The notes beneath the pieces were generated by a model that worked only from the letters and a program-made list of their open reading frames with translations, did no database searches and had not been told where the DNA came from. A DNA stretch of 64,000 nucleotides from Rhodohalobacter sp. SW132 (lineage in GTDB: Bacteria > Bacteroidota > Rhodothermia > Balneolales > Balneolaceae). Below, piece after piece: positions 53,511 through 62,591 of this stretch (its first letter is position 1; each line of letters opens with the position of its first letter). The translations under genes were made by a program, and so were the position numbers. The stretch covers positions 186,001-250,000 of the forward strand of contig NZ_QUOK01000006.1 of assembly GCF_003390325.1 (NCBI RefSeq), given 5' to 3'.

Positions 53511-54857
53511 TTACTTGTCGATCTGCGAGATATAGGCTCGTTCCACCAGCTCTATATTCGATTGAACCGACACTTGACCGGGAGGCGCAACAACTGATTT
53601 AATTCCCATTTTTTCAGCCTCCCGTATTCTCTGCTCTCTGAACCGCACGCTTCGAATCTCTCCTCCGAGTCCCACCTCACCGATAAATACTGCATTCTTC
53701 CGGATTGGATGATCCTTAATACTGGAAGAAAGTGCTGCTATAACGGCAAGGTCAGCCGCGGGATCTGAGATTTTCAGTCCGCCCGCAATATTCAGGTATA
53801 CGTCCTGCCCGGCAAATGAAATCCCTCCCCTTTTTTCCAGAACAGCAATCAAAAGTGAAAGCCGTCTTTGGTCAAATCCGTTTGCGGTTCGCTGCGGTGT
53901 GCTGTAATTACTGGCCGTTACCAGCGCCTGTACTTCAATCAAAATCGGCCGTGAACCCTCCATTACGCAGGTGATACAATTTCCACTGATCGTTGTATCC
54001 AAATCTGAAAGAAATAGCTCCGATGGATTCGGCACTTCTGCCAGCCCATCCTGTTTCATCTCAAAAACACCAACTTCCTGCGCCGGGCCAAACCGGTTTT
54101 TCACACTTCGAAGCAGCCGGTGAAACTGGCTCTGGTTTCCTTCAAAATAAAGAACCGTATCTACCATGTGTTCCAGGATTTTCGGTCCGGCTATCTCACC
54201 ATCTTTTGTAACGTGGCCAATCATCATCGTTGAAAATCCTTCGCGTTTCGCCAGCTGCTGAAGCATTGCTGAACATTCCCGTACCTGCTGCACCGATCCC
54301 GGCAGGGATGTCAGGTTGGAACTGTAAACGGTTTGAATGGAATCGATGACCAGTAACGCGGGTTTTAATTTTCGCGTTTGCGCGATGATGGAATCGATGT
54401 TTGAACTGGAGTAGATGTAGAGTTTATCTCCTGTTACCCCGAGGCGTTCAGCACGCTGCTTAATTTGTGACGGTGACTCCTCTCCGGCTACGTATAAAAT
54501 CGGCCAATCGGGACGTGCTTTTGCGAGCTGCAGCATCAATGTACTTTTCCCGATACCGGGATCGCCGCCCAGCAGCATAAACGAGCCGGCTACAATTCCG
54601 CCGCCCAGCACCCGGTCGAGTTCCTCGATACCTGTAGGCTGCCGGCTGTGCTCACTCTCCTCAACGGAGGTCAGCGGTACAGCTTCATCGCTTCCACTTT
54701 CACGGCTGATATCCGCTTTGTTTTTCTGTTGAGTCTTTTTCTCTTCCACTTTCTCTTCGAACGTATGCCATTCATTGCAGGATGGACATACACCAAGCCA
54801 TTTCGGAGACCGATACTCGCAATTGCTGCAAATGAACGTAACTTTTGCCTTCGCCAT
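53511..54857 (-). CDS. radA: DNA repair protein RadA (Sms)
   Basis: RadA is a RecA-like ATPase and helicase that drives branch migration in recombinational repair. The 448-residue sequence has the N-terminal four-cysteine zinc finger CSNCEYRSPKWLGVCPSC, the Walker A GGDPGIGKSTL, Walker B LLVIDSIQTV, the RadA-specific KNRFG motif (SVKNRFGPAQE), and the C-terminal Lon-protease-like domain with FAGQDVYLNIAGGLKISDPAAD. The linker after the zinc finger is longer and more charged than usual (residues 32-62). Its ATG lies immediately downstream of the stop of the UPF0104-type gene, so the two are co-transcribed. Confidence 0.96.
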   Translation of the reverse strand: MAKAKVTFICSNCEYRSPKWLGVCPSCNEWHTFEEKVEEKKTQQKNKADISRESGSDEAVPLTSVEESEHSRQPTGIEELDRVLGGGIVAGSFMLLGGDPGIGKSTLMLQLAKARPDWPILYVAGEESPSQIKQRAERLGVTGDKLYIYSSSNIDSIIAQTRKLKPALLVIDSIQTVYSSNLTSLPGSVQQVRECSAMLQQLAKREGFSTMMIGHVTKDGEIAGPKILEHMVDTVLYFEGNQSQFHRLLRSVKNRFGPAQEVGVFEMKQDGLAEVPNPSELFLSDLDTTISGNCITCVMEGSRPILIEVQALVTASNYSTPQRTANGFDQRRLSLLIAVLEKRGGISFAGQDVYLNIAGGLKISDPAADLAVIAALSSSIKDHPIRKNAVFIGEVGLGGEIRSVRFREQRIREAEKMGIKSVVAPPGQVSVQSNIELVERAYISQIDK

Positions 54858-55937
54858 CTATTGAGCCTCCCGTTCATTGCTGATTTCTTTGGACGCCCCT
54901 TTCGCCTCAGCCACTTTATGATTTACATACCAGGCTGTAGCAATAATTCCCAAACCAATACTTATATAATATGTGATGATTCTCCAGGCAAAAACAGCAA
55001 GTCCCACAAAGGAGGTACGGTCGATCAGCGGTCCGAGAAAAATTGCGAACAATCCTTCAACTCCGCCGGAACCGCCGGGGGTTGGAATGATGAGGAAGGC
55101 GAGGTTCATCGCCAGGCTGCGGAGCACCAGTAAAACCTCGGGACCGGGCAGCAGGCTTAGTATCACAATTACCGGCAGCGCAACGCGGCAAAGCCAGCTC
55201 ATGGTTGAAAAGAAAAACGCCTTCATAAAGAATTTCAGCGGTTTCTTCCGTAATTCGTAGGAGTAGCCCTCCAGGTTCTCGGCCTCTGCACTCATCCTGG
55301 TTGAATAGCGGTTCAGAAATGGCCATTTAAAAATCCAGTTAACGACCTTTTTCATCGACGAGGGATTGACCATCAAACCGTATGTTAGAAATCCGCCGTA
55401 GAGAAGCAGGCCGGTATAAATCAAAACCATAGTCAGATTTCCAACAAACCCGATTTCGGGCGGTAAAACCTGGTAATAGAAACCCGCAAGCAGCAAAATA
55501 GGAACCGCAAGTGCATACCAGAACTGATCAAGCAGTACCCCGTAGAGTACAATCGCTGATGATTTTCCCAGCCTGATCCCCTCACGGGTCATAGCGTACG
55601 TTGCAACCGGCGCCCCGCCGATTGTTGACGGAGTAACGGCTGATGCAAAATCCCATGTGAGTGCAACGCGAAAACATGCCATCCAACCGATCTCTTTATC
55701 CGCTAAATAGCGAAGCTTTGCGGCAGAGAAATAAACTTTCAAAAGCATCACGCCGATGGCGATAAACAGTCCCGGCAGGCGCTTCGGGGCAAGATGGTTG
55801 AGAACACCTGGAGTGTAGGTGATATAAATTACAATCCCCATACTGATGACACTCAGCGCAATGGAGATAGCAAGATATTTAAAAGATATCAGGCTGCCGC
55901 TTGACGCTCCTTCGTTATGTGTGTCTGTGGCTGACAA
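54858..55937 (-). CDS. Lysylphosphatidylglycerol synthase TM-like (UPF0104) membrane protein
   Basis: The 359-residue integral membrane protein has about eight helices. Family marks are LRYLADKEIGWMACFRVALTWDFASAVTPSTIGGAPVATYAMTREG, in which the conserved PS.IGG stretch sits, then IVLYGVLLDQFWYAL and FLIIPTPGGSGGVEGLFAIFLG near the end. The family is the membrane half of MprF-type proteins and includes stand-alone members thought to move or modify polar lipids. No aminoacyl-transferase domain is attached, so no lysyl-transfer activity is implied. It heads the operon with radA. Confidence 0.85.
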   Translation of the reverse strand: MSATDTHNEGASSGSLISFKYLAISIALSVISMGIVIYITYTPGVLNHLAPKRLPGLFIAIGVMLLKVYFSAAKLRYLADKEIGWMACFRVALTWDFASAVTPSTIGGAPVATYAMTREGIRLGKSSAIVLYGVLLDQFWYALAVPILLLAGFYYQVLPPEIGFVGNLTMVLIYTGLLLYGGFLTYGLMVNPSSMKKVVNWIFKWPFLNRYSTRMSAEAENLEGYSYELRKKPLKFFMKAFFFSTMSWLCRVALPVIVILSLLPGPEVLLVLRSLAMNLAFLIIPTPGGSGGVEGLFAIFLGPLIDRTSFVGLAVFAWRIITYYISIGLGIIATAWYVNHKVAEAKGASKEISNEREAQ

Positions 55938-56166
55938 ATACGTTTATTGTAGATTCACAACTTTTATTCAAACCCGAATATGAATGAACCGCCCTCAAAT
56001 TTATAGATGTAAAGATCGCAGGTCAGGCAGAGCAACCCTTAAGGTATGGCTAAATTACTACGAGTACCACATCTGAATAGATTATTTTACGACTGATCAG
56101 TGGTTCTTAGATATAAAAAAGCACCTTCCGGTATATTCCGAAAGGTGCTTCGATAGAGAATGGTTA
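55938..56166. other. Spacer containing the aldolase terminator
   Basis: The stretch between the UPF0104-type gene's start and the aldolase gene's stop has no ORF. The strong hairpin at 56115-56150 is its only marked structure; the rest should contain the promoter of the membrane protein-radA operon. Confidence 0.4.
56115..56150 (-). terminator. Rho-independent terminator of the aldolase gene
   Basis: On the minus strand AAGCACCTT (plus 56142-56150) pairs with AAGGTGCTT (plus 56119-56127), extended by an inner CGG/CCG stem after one mismatch. A six-T run follows, the complement of the A run at 56115-56120. It begins about 16 bases after the aldolase stop. Confidence 0.9.
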
Positions 56167-57243
56167 TCAGGCTATTGTAATCTCATCATTGAGATATACA
56201 TCCTGAATGAAATTGAGAAGTTTTACACCCTCATCCATTGGGCGCTGAAAAGCTTTACGGCCACTGATCAGCCCCATGCCGCCGGCACGTTTGTTGATTA
56301 CGGCAGTTTTTACAGCAGCTGCAAAATCGTCTTTACCGGATGCTCCACCCGAGTTAATGAGTCCTGCTCTGCCCATATAGCCATTTGCGACCTGGTACCG
56401 GGTGAGGTCAATCAGGTTATCGGATGTAAGCTCAGAATAAATCCGCTCATCCAGCTTTCCGTATGATGAGTCGCCGGTATTCAGTGCTTTGAATCCGCCG
56501 TTGTTAGCTGGCAATTTCTGCTTCACAATATCAGCGCCAATCGTAGCTCCTATGTGGTTTGCCTGGCCCGTAAGATCAGCAGATGAGTGATAATCAGTTC
56601 CGTTCACTTTAAATGCGGAGTTTCGAGTGTAGCACCAAAGTACGGTTGCCATACCCAGTTCATGAGCATATTCAAATGCACGGGCAACTTCCACAATCTG
56701 CCGGCTCGACTCTTCAGAACCGAAATAGATGGTTGCTCCCACAGCGGCAGCGCCCATATCGTACGCCTTATCAATCGAACCGAACATAATCTGATCGTAA
56801 GTATTCGGAAATGTGAGCAGTTCGTTATGGTTGATTTTTACAAGAAATGGAATTTTATGAGCATACTTTCTCGATACGGATGCAAGAACGCCAAAGGTTG
56901 AAGCAACAGCGTTACAACCGCCCTCAATAGCCAGCTCCACAATATTTTCGGGATCAAAGTATGCGGGATTTTTGGCAAACGAAGCGCCGGCACTATGTTC
57001 AATTCCCTGGTCTACGGGCAGAATGGAGAGATATCCTGTACCGGATAGTCTTCCGTGATTAAACAATCGCTGAAGGTTTCCCAGAACACGGTTATTTCTG
57101 TCGGAGTGATACCACACGCTGTCTACGTATGAGTCGGTTGGAAGATGAAGGTCATCTTTTGAAATGGTTTTACAAACGTGGCTCAGAAGTGAGTCAGCGT
57201 CTTTTCCTAAAAGTTCTTCAATTCCGGATATCGCAAGTGCCAT
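56167..57243 (-). CDS. fbaB: Class I fructose-bisphosphate aldolase (FbaB/DhnA type)
   Basis: It splits fructose 1,6-bisphosphate into glyceraldehyde 3-phosphate and dihydroxyacetone phosphate through a Schiff-base lysine, without metal. The 358-residue TIM-barrel protein has [60 protein letters not shown], and the C-terminal phosphate site [14 protein letters not shown] then [15 protein letters not shown]. The length matches E. coli FbaB (about 350). Pgm and FumC elsewhere in the window are other central-metabolism genes but not in the same operon. A single transcription unit ended by a strong terminator. Confidence 0.93.
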   Translation of the reverse strand: MALAISGIEELLGKDADSLLSHVCKTISKDDLHLPTDSYVDSVWYHSDRNNRVLGNLQRLFNHGRLSGTGYLSILPVDQGIEHSAGASFAKNPAYFDPENIVELAIEGGCNAVASTFGVLASVSRKYAHKIPFLVKINHNELLTFPNTYDQIMFGSIDKAYDMGAAAVGATIYFGSEESSRQIVEVARAFEYAHELGMATVLWCYTRNSAFKVNGTDYHSSADLTGQANHIGATIGADIVKQKLPANNGGFKALNTGDSSYGKLDERIYSELTSDNLIDLTRYQVANGYMGRAGLINSGGASGKDDFAAAVKTAVINKRAGGMGLISGRKAFQRPMDEGVKLLNFIQDVYLNDEITIA

Positions 57244-57607
57244 AAATTAGCTCCCGTACTTAAGTTAGAATTTTATCAATAGACTATGAATATACGTGTT
57301 CAAAAACCAAATGGCTATCGGATGAGGTTATCGAACCGCTTCCAACTCTATATTCTGCCTGCAAAGGTGAAAAAAGATGGTTAGATGTGAAAAAAAAACC
57401 TTATTTTTAGACCATCATTCATCAATCTCTTGTTATGAAACTGGTGTAATGGTATGAATCATCAGATGAGTTTTATCGTAATTGAGCTTTTTCTCATTAG
57501 AAAGAATGCCACTTCAGGATGACTGATGTGATGCTATGACTTAGATTTATATAATTTATCATAATACCAGACTTTTTATCCCAATTAAATACGAATTTAG
57601 CGATCGC
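57244..57607. other. Gene-free divergent spacer
   Basis: The 364 bases between the aldolase gene (leftward) and dusB (rightward) are AT-rich. I found no ORF, tRNA signature or strong hairpin. Both promoters should be here. Confidence 0.4.
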
Positions 57608-58597
57608 ATGAAGATCAACGATATCATACTACCAGATAACGCATTATTCCTGGCCCCTATGGAGGATGTTACCGATTCTCCCTTCCGGCAGATTTGCAAA
57701 GAGAAAGGTGCGGATATGGTGTATACGGAGTTCATTAGCTCCGAAGCGATCATCCGTGATTCAGATATTGCGATGCATAAAATGTCGTTCGAAGAGGCAG
57801 AACGCCCGTTTGGAATCCAGATTTTTGGCGGACGTGAAGAAGCGATGGAGGGCGCCACAAAAGTGGCAAAAGCTAACGGGCCCGACCTGATCGACATAAA
57901 CTTCGGATGTCCTGTTTATAAGATCGTAAAAAAAGGCGCCGGGTCAGCCTGTCTGAAAGATTTGGATATGATGGAGCGAATGGCCGGTACAGTTGTGGAT
58001 GCTGCCGGAGATACGCCGGTTACGGTAAAAACACGCCTGGGCTGGGACGATTCAACGATTCGAATTCGTGAAGTCGGACTGATGCTTCAAAGTGTTGGCG
58101 TGAAAGCTCTTACAGTTCACGCCCGAACCCGCTGCCAGAAATACAAAGGTGATGCCCGCTGGGAATACCTGAAACATCTGAAAGATACGCCAGGGCTCGA
58201 TATTCCGATTATCGGTAATGGAGATGCCGATTCCCCGCTGGCTGTTAAACGAATGCTGGACGAAACCGGTGTTGATGGTGTGATGATCGGTCGCGGTGCG
58301 ATCGGAAATCCGTGGATTTTTGAACAGAGCAAACACTATCTCGCAACTGGCGAACTTCTGCCGGAACCCACAATTGATGAACGTATAGAGTTGTGTGCTC
58401 ATCAGCTCCGACTCTCCGTTGACCACCACGGCGAACAGTACGGCGTAATTATCATGAAAAAACACTACGGAAAATACCTCAAGGGAATCCGTAACGGGAA
58501 AAAATTGCGCGCTGCGATCATGGATGAAAAAGAGATGCAAACGATCCTTGAAAAGCTTTACAACTTTAGTAAAGAAGAGCTTTACGCGATAGCTTAG
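57608..58597 (+). CDS. dusB: tRNA-dihydrouridine synthase (DusB family)
   Basis: This flavoenzyme reduces uridine to dihydrouridine in the D-loop of tRNAs. The 329-residue protein has the FMN-binding opening LFLAPMEDVTDSPFR, YTEFISSEAI, FGIQIFGG, the catalytic cysteine in DINFGCPVYKIVKKGAGSA, VKTRLGWDD, TVHARTRCQKYKGDARW and IIGNGDADSP with MIGRGAIGNPWIF at the end of the TIM barrel. A helical C-terminal domain follows. The position of the Cys and the KIVKKGAGSA pattern is that of DusB/NifR3. It stands alone; a GC-rich repeat begins 8 bases after its stop. Confidence 0.93.
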   Translation: MKINDIILPDNALFLAPMEDVTDSPFRQICKEKGADMVYTEFISSEAIIRDSDIAMHKMSFEEAERPFGIQIFGGREEAMEGATKVAKANGPDLIDINFGCPVYKIVKKGAGSACLKDLDMMERMAGTVVDAAGDTPVTVKTRLGWDDSTIRIREVGLMLQSVGVKALTVHARTRCQKYKGDARWEYLKHLKDTPGLDIPIIGNGDADSPLAVKRMLDETGVDGVMIGRGAIGNPWIFEQSKHYLATGELLPEPTIDERIELCAHQLRLSVDHHGEQYGVIIMKKHYGKYLKGIRNGKKLRAAIMDEKEMQTILEKLYNFSKEELYAIA

Positions 58598-58605
58598 GGG
58601 AGGGA

Positions 58606-58629
58606 GGGCTCGCGACGGCGCGGCGCAAC
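58606..58629 (+). repeat. GC-rich direct repeat, copy A
   Basis: A 24-base unit beginning GGGCTCGCGACGGCGCGG and ending GCGCAAC lies 8 bases after the dusB stop. It recurs at 60955-60981 with one extra GGC. Its composition contrasts sharply with the AT-rich surroundings. The remaining bases up to 58889 show no gene. Confidence 0.75.
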
Positions 58630-58889
58630 GTTTTAGGGATATCTCATTTTACAAACTACCAAATCCACACCACGCTTTTACGGCTCTACGTGTATTCCTG
58701 TATCTCACTACAGCGCAAAGGTTTTGAGCTATTCCCTTCCACCACCCTCTAAACCTCTTTTATCTGATATTTAACTTTAAAATAGTTTAACAAAAGCTCA
58801 TTCTCTGTCGAAAATACATATACCGCGCTATGGACACCCGGTTTGCAAAATAAGCGGAACCGTGTTATTAATATTAAAACAGACAGAGT

Positions 58890-60311
58890 ATGATTCCTTT
58901 CAAAAAAATTCTCTTTTTAATACTTGTTGTATTTTTATCTTTTGTGCTGCTGCAATCATGTGATACTACTTCATCATCATCAGATTACGAACCGATTACT
59001 GTGACTGGAATTGTATCTGATTCTCAGCATGAGCCTATCGAAGATGCTATTGTACGCATTATTAATCCCGCACCTGAAAAGGTAACTACCACCAACGAAT
59101 TCGGGAAATACTCTTTTGAATTGAAGGTTGATTCCACTACGGCTTATACTATTGAAGTTCGTAAGGAAGGTTATATTATTGAAAATAATGAATTTATAGC
59201 TATTGTTGAACGTAATGTGGAACTCCCAGCCTTTCGACTTTCTACTGTCAATGAAGGTGGTGATAATGATGGAGAAGGCGATCCGCCTCCTGAAGTTGTA
59301 GGCGAAGCAGCTTCAATTTTTCTCGAATCTGTATCAGCAACTGATATAGGTGTTATGTCGACAGGTCAAAGAGAAGACGCTCAACTTGTATTTCAGGTTG
59401 TTGATGAATTTGGCAATCCACTCGTTAATAGCAATTCAGTGGATGTTTCCTTCAGGGTGGGAGATCATCCTGATGAAGATTTAAACTTAAGTTCAGAAAC
59501 TGTAAGAACAAATGAGAACGGTCAAGCATCTGTAACTGTAACCAGTGGTAAAATTTCTGGCACCGTTCAGATTATTGCAGAATTCGAAAGAGAAGATGGT
59601 ACAGTTAGAGATTCCCAACCGGTTCGAATAGTTATACACGCTGGTCTACCTAGTCAGGATCATTTTACAATTGTATTAGATGAACGAAACAAAACAAGCA
59701 ACAGAGCTGATGAAGTTACCGTAGAAGTTCTGGTTGGAGACAAATATGGAAATGCTGTGGCTGACGAAACGGCCATATATTTCACAACAAATGGCGGTTT
59801 CATATACGGATCATCCTTTACTAACGGTGGTCGTGCTGCATCGCCGTTAACGATTGGTAATCCAATACCTTTAAATGGAATAGCTACAATTACTGCATCA
59901 ACAACAGGAGAAAATGAACAGTCGGTTTCTGCTTCAACAAATATGATTTTTTCCGGTTCGCCCAATATTTCAGTTACCCCGGAAACATTTAACATCGCAA
60001 ATGCTGAAGATCAGCAGTTTGATTATTCAGTAACTGATTCAAACGGCAATCCTATGGAACCAGGAACAAATATTTCTGTAACTGTTGAGGGGAATGAAAT
60101 CGATGTACTTGGTGATGTAGATATTTCAGTAGGAACACCAAACGCCATCTTCAGTAACCTATCTGAGCTAACAGAATACTCATTTATCATTGATGATGCA
60201 GAACCGGATGAGATAAATGATACTCCTGTCTATATAACAATTGAAGTGGACGGTCCTAATGGATCTGCCCGAAAAACAATCACTGGCCGTAAAGCAAAAA
60301 TACAGCCTTAA
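58890..60311 (+). CDS. Lipoprotein with carboxypeptidase-regulatory-like and Ig-like (Big_1) domains
   Basis: The 473-residue protein has a signal and lipobox LLQSC (C24). Residues about 36-115 form a carboxypeptidase-regulatory-like beta-sandwich (VTGIVSDSQHEPIEDAIVRIIN ... NEFGKYSFELKVD). After a Gly/Asp-rich linker, Ig-like domains of the bacterial group 1 type follow: about 140-255 with LVFQVVDEFGNPLVNSNSVDV, about 260-365 with VEVLVGDKYGNAVADETAIYF, and about 370-465. The DEFGNP strands also occur in the 866-residue lipoprotein at 5400, so the two share domain types. It is a probable surface or outer-membrane protein of unknown binding role. It sits inside the segment bounded by the two GC-rich repeats. 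Confidence 0.8.
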   Translation: MIPFKKILFLILVVFLSFVLLQSCDTTSSSSDYEPITVTGIVSDSQHEPIEDAIVRIINPAPEKVTTTNEFGKYSFELKVDSTTAYTIEVRKEGYIIENNEFIAIVERNVELPAFRLSTVNEGGDNDGEGDPPPEVVGEAASIFLESVSATDIGVMSTGQREDAQLVFQVVDEFGNPLVNSNSVDVSFRVGDHPDEDLNLSSETVRTNENGQASVTVTSGKISGTVQIIAEFEREDGTVRDSQPVRIVIHAGLPSQDHFTIVLDERNKTSNRADEVTVEVLVGDKYGNAVADETAIYFTTNGGFIYGSSFTNGGRAASPLTIGNPIPLNGIATITASTTGENEQSVSASTNMIFSGSPNISVTPETFNIANAEDQQFDYSVTDSNGNPMEPGTNISVTVEGNEIDVLGDVDISVGTPNAIFSNLSELTEYSFIIDDAEPDEINDTPVYITIEVDGPNGSARKTITGRKAKIQP

Positions 60312-60446
60312 ACAGAAAATGCTCGGAACGACGCAAAGGAGTGTATTTTATCACATTTTAACTTAATGAAGGGTATTTTAACTGCTAACAAAAGTGAGTA
60401 CTCAAATTTATTGATGTTATCATAACCTAAACAAAGAAATAACGTA

Positions 60447-60473
60447 GTGCCTTTGCGCCGTTGCGAGTGAAAC
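60447..60473 (+). repeat. Repeat next to the GxxExxY gene, copy 1
   Basis: GTGCCTTTGCGCC-N3-GCG-N2-TGA-N-AC lies just beyond the GxxExxY stop. A similar unit (GCGCCTTTGCGCC ... GTGAGAAC) is at 61026-61052 in the same orientation. Such CTTTGCGCC strings accompany GxxExxY genes in other genomes, from memory. Confidence 0.5.
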
Positions 60474-60479
60474 TTCCAT

Positions 60480-60857
60480 TTAAAGTCTGTTAACGATTCG
60501 TTTGATTCCTGTTTTTAACAGTTCTTCGTTGAAGTTAATTAAAAGACCAAGTTTCAGATTGGTCAGCTTCAAATATGTCAACAACTGTTTGTAGTGTACG
60601 GGTGCCAATAGCTGAACTGATTTTAATTCGATTATCAATTTATTTTCAATAATTACATCAGCAACAAACCCAACACCCATTTTTTTATCTTTCCAGTATA
60701 CGGGTATCGGATTTTGCCGTTGATATTCAAACCCGGAACACTCCAGTTCGTGACACAGTACTTCTTCATAAACAGACTCAAACAAACCAGGCCCCAAACC
60801 ACGGTGTATATTAAAACAGATATCAAGTACGTGTTTTGAAAGTTCATTCTCGATCAT
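60480..60857 (-). CDS. GxxExxY protein
   Basis: The 125-residue protein carries the family signature G24-L-F-E27-S-V-Y30 and HRGLGPG just before it. It then has FVADVIIENKLIIELKS, where D67 and E77-L-K79 fit a PD-(D/E)xK nuclease-like core, and closes with LKLGLLINFNEELLKTGIKRI. The family (TIGR04256) is common as isolated genes in intergenic repeats of Bacteroidota and environmental bacteria, and its function is not established. Here it is bracketed by short repeats (60447-60473 and 60955-61052), in line with that habit and with possible mobility. Alone on the minus strand. Confidence 0.9.
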   Translation of the reverse strand: MIENELSKHVLDICFNIHRGLGPGLFESVYEEVLCHELECSGFEYQRQNPIPVYWKDKKMGVGFVADVIIENKLIIELKSVQLLAPVHYKQLLTYLKLTNLKLGLLINFNEELLKTGIKRIVNRL

Positions 60858-60954
60858 GATGATTCATTTGGAGGATTTATGAAATTGCAATTCCTCCAGT
60901 ATGATCATTAAATGAGTAACACCTTACAGAAAAATTTTAAATTTAGTGGGTGGG

Positions 60955-60981
60955 GGGCTCGCGACGGCGCGGCGGCGCAAC
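60955..60981 (+). repeat. GC-rich direct repeat, copy B
   Basis: The same unit as at 58606-58629 with one extra GGC triplet, preceded by a G run (60952-60957). Copies A and B lie in the same orientation 2.35 kb apart and enclose the Ig-like lipoprotein and GxxExxY genes. Confidence 0.75.
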
Positions 60982-61025
60982 TTTTTATTTATGCCCTTCC
61001 ATCATCATTAATCACCGTATACCTT

Positions 61026-61052
61026 CTGCGCCTTTGCGCCTCCGTGAGAACC
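61026..61052 (+). repeat. Repeat next to the GxxExxY gene, copy 2
   Basis: GCGCCTTTGCGCC and GTGAGAAC match the unit at 60447-60473 in the same orientation. It ends 5 bases before the stop of the pilin-like gene on the minus strand. Confidence 0.5.
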
Positions 61053-61057
61053 TTTTC

Positions 61058-61498
61058 TTACATACAAGCCGGAGGCTCAGGTGCCGCTTCGTACCCGATT
61101 GTCCCTAACCTGAACCCATTCGGACAAACCCGAGCCGATACCATGGTATTTCTGCTATCCTGAATAGAGCCGGTAACGATGAACTCGCCCGGCTGTATGG
61201 CCGATATAATATAAACGCCATTCTCATTTGAAGCTTCCAAAACATTGCCATCCACCACGCGTCCGCTGAAATTGAATTTTGTGAAATCTATATCCTGGAA
61301 TGTTCGTCCGCCTCCACCCAGCATAGCGGGACGAAAATAATATCCCTGGGCAGAAGACGCGACAAGGGCAAGATCAAGCTGCAGGGCATCGCGTGAGGCA
61401 GCATCTGCAGCGGCTGAAAAGGTATTGAGAGCTACAACTGCGGCAATTCCCACAATTATGGTAACCAATATAACGAGAAGTAACTGTTGCTGACCCAT
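61058..61498 (-). CDS. Pilin-like protein with LGGGG motif (paralogue 1)
   Basis: The 146-residue protein opens with MGQQQ followed by an uninterrupted hydrophobic stretch LLLVILVTIIVGIAAVVAL (6-24), like the N-terminal helix of type IV pilins and pseudopilins but with a very short leader and no F/E at the usual places. After the helix come SSAQGYYFRPAMLGGGGRTF and a beta-rich tail with VPNGF/CPNGF and a final Cys. The paralogue at 63217 is the same through the helix and shares YY(F/M)RP.MLGGGGRTF. I have seen the YY.RP..LGGGG.SF pattern in uncharacterised Bacteroidota proteins. A Shine-Dalgarno GGAGG precedes the start, unusual for this window. Two cysteines could form a disulfide outside the cell. 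Confidence 0.7.
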   Translation of the reverse strand: MGQQQLLLVILVTIIVGIAAVVALNTFSAAADAASRDALQLDLALVASSAQGYYFRPAMLGGGGRTFQDIDFTKFNFSGRVVDGNVLEASNENGVYIISAIQPGEFIVTGSIQDSRNTMVSARVCPNGFRLGTIGYEAAPEPPACM

Positions 61499-61640
61499 GG
61501 CAGCCTCCGGTGAGATAAAGGGTTGATGAAAATGTTAAATCCCCCCCCTCTAACTGCTGGAATAGCGGGCAGTTAAAAAGAAAGCATGCTTTTTTAAAAC
61601 TAACGAATTTTTAAATAATTACGCTATTTAAAAGAGAATT
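61499..61640. other. Spacer with two short palindromes
   Basis: Between the pilin-like gene's start and the HTTM-like gene's stop lie TAACTGC (61551-61557) paired with GCAGTTA (61569-61575) and the palindrome AAAGCATGCTTT (61581-61592). Neither is a clear terminator. An eight-C run sits at 61541-61548. Confidence 0.4.
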
Positions 61641-62591
61641 TCATCTCGTAAATGTTACATTAGAAATGACTCTGATCGATTTATTTGCAGCAGTCATAAC
61701 TCTTGTGGTGATGGTTTTATTGACTTTCAAAAACCGGTAATGAACACCCTGCCAATTCACGTAGAGTACAAGTATTAATAAGATATTTTCCCAGAAAAAA
61801 ATATTCATTGTAAAAAGTGTCGAAAAGTGAAACGGAATCATAACTACGAGCCACGAATATCTCAAATATCGATTAAACAGAATATAAGGCGTTAAAACCT
61901 CCATCATAGTAACTATAAAAAAACCAGTTTTTAACAAAACAATGACTAAATCAAACTCAATTAATACCAGGCCTAGTTCAAATCCATAATTAGAATAATT
62001 AAGGCTATTACGTACTGTATAGATTAGCAACGCATCATTTGTAAAAATCTCCATCCCACCTCTCACAAACCTTCGTATTCCAATAAATGCATAAACAAAT
62101 GAAAAAGTGGTTGCGGTCAGTATAATCGGAAATGAGTATTTATTGGGACTCTGATTCATTTCGTCTTTACCGAAAAGAGACCACCTGTTTGACGCTGCTG
62201 AAAAGCACAGGAAAATTGCAGCAAAATAGATAACAATCTGCCCATGATTTATATATCCATTGAAACCTCTTATAACGAAATCGAGGAGAAATATAAAGAT
62301 CACTGTTACAATGGCAACGGTTCTGAATGGACGGACACCAGCTATAAGTAAGCTGCAGCCAATGATTGTGCCGATTTTCAGGAATAACAAGAACGGGGCT
62401 GATAGAATAATGTGAAGGGTTTCTGGCTGCAGGAAGTTTATCACCGCGTGAAAACCCCATGGTTCAAAAATCTCTATCGGGAGTTGTGCATAATTTGAGG
62501 CAGAAAATAGTATTGCTATAATCAACCAGCACCCAAATACAGTGACCCGAAGGAATGCCAGAGTTTCCTGGCTTTTATATGCGGCGAGCAT
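61641..62591 (-). CDS. HTTM-like polytopic membrane protein (copy 2)
   Basis: The 316-residue protein has about eight or nine hydrophobic helices. The motif HFSTLFTMNIFF near the end matches HFGITMTMNIRF in copy 1, and the segments GFHAVINFLQPE, RGFNGYINHGQIVIYFAAIF and the helix-loop pattern fit the HTTM/DoxX-like fold. Overall identity with copy 1 is low by eye, so the duplication is old or the two were acquired separately. The start overlaps the stop of the small partner gene by one base, exactly as in copy 1. Its reaction or cargo is not known. Confidence 0.65.
   Translation of the reverse strand: MLAAYKSQETLAFLRVTVFGCWLIIAILFSASNYAQLPIEIFEPWGFHAVINFLQPETLHIILSAPFLLFLKIGTIIGCSLLIAGVRPFRTVAIVTVIFIFLLDFVIRGFNGYINHGQIVIYFAAIFLCFSAASNRWSLFGKDEMNQSPNKYSFPIILTATTFSFVYAFIGIRRFVRGGMEIFTNDALLIYTVRNSLNYSNYGFELGLVLIEFDLVIVLLKTGFFIVTMMEVLTPYILFNRYLRYSWLVVMIPFHFSTLFTMNIFFWENILLILVLYVNWQGVHYRFLKVNKTITTRVMTAANKSIRVISNVTFTR

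Noticed and set aside
60912-61163. Plus-strand frame of 83 residues over the GC-rich repeat
   Set aside because: It runs through two intergenic repeats and into the antisense of the pilin-like gene; no recognisable feature.
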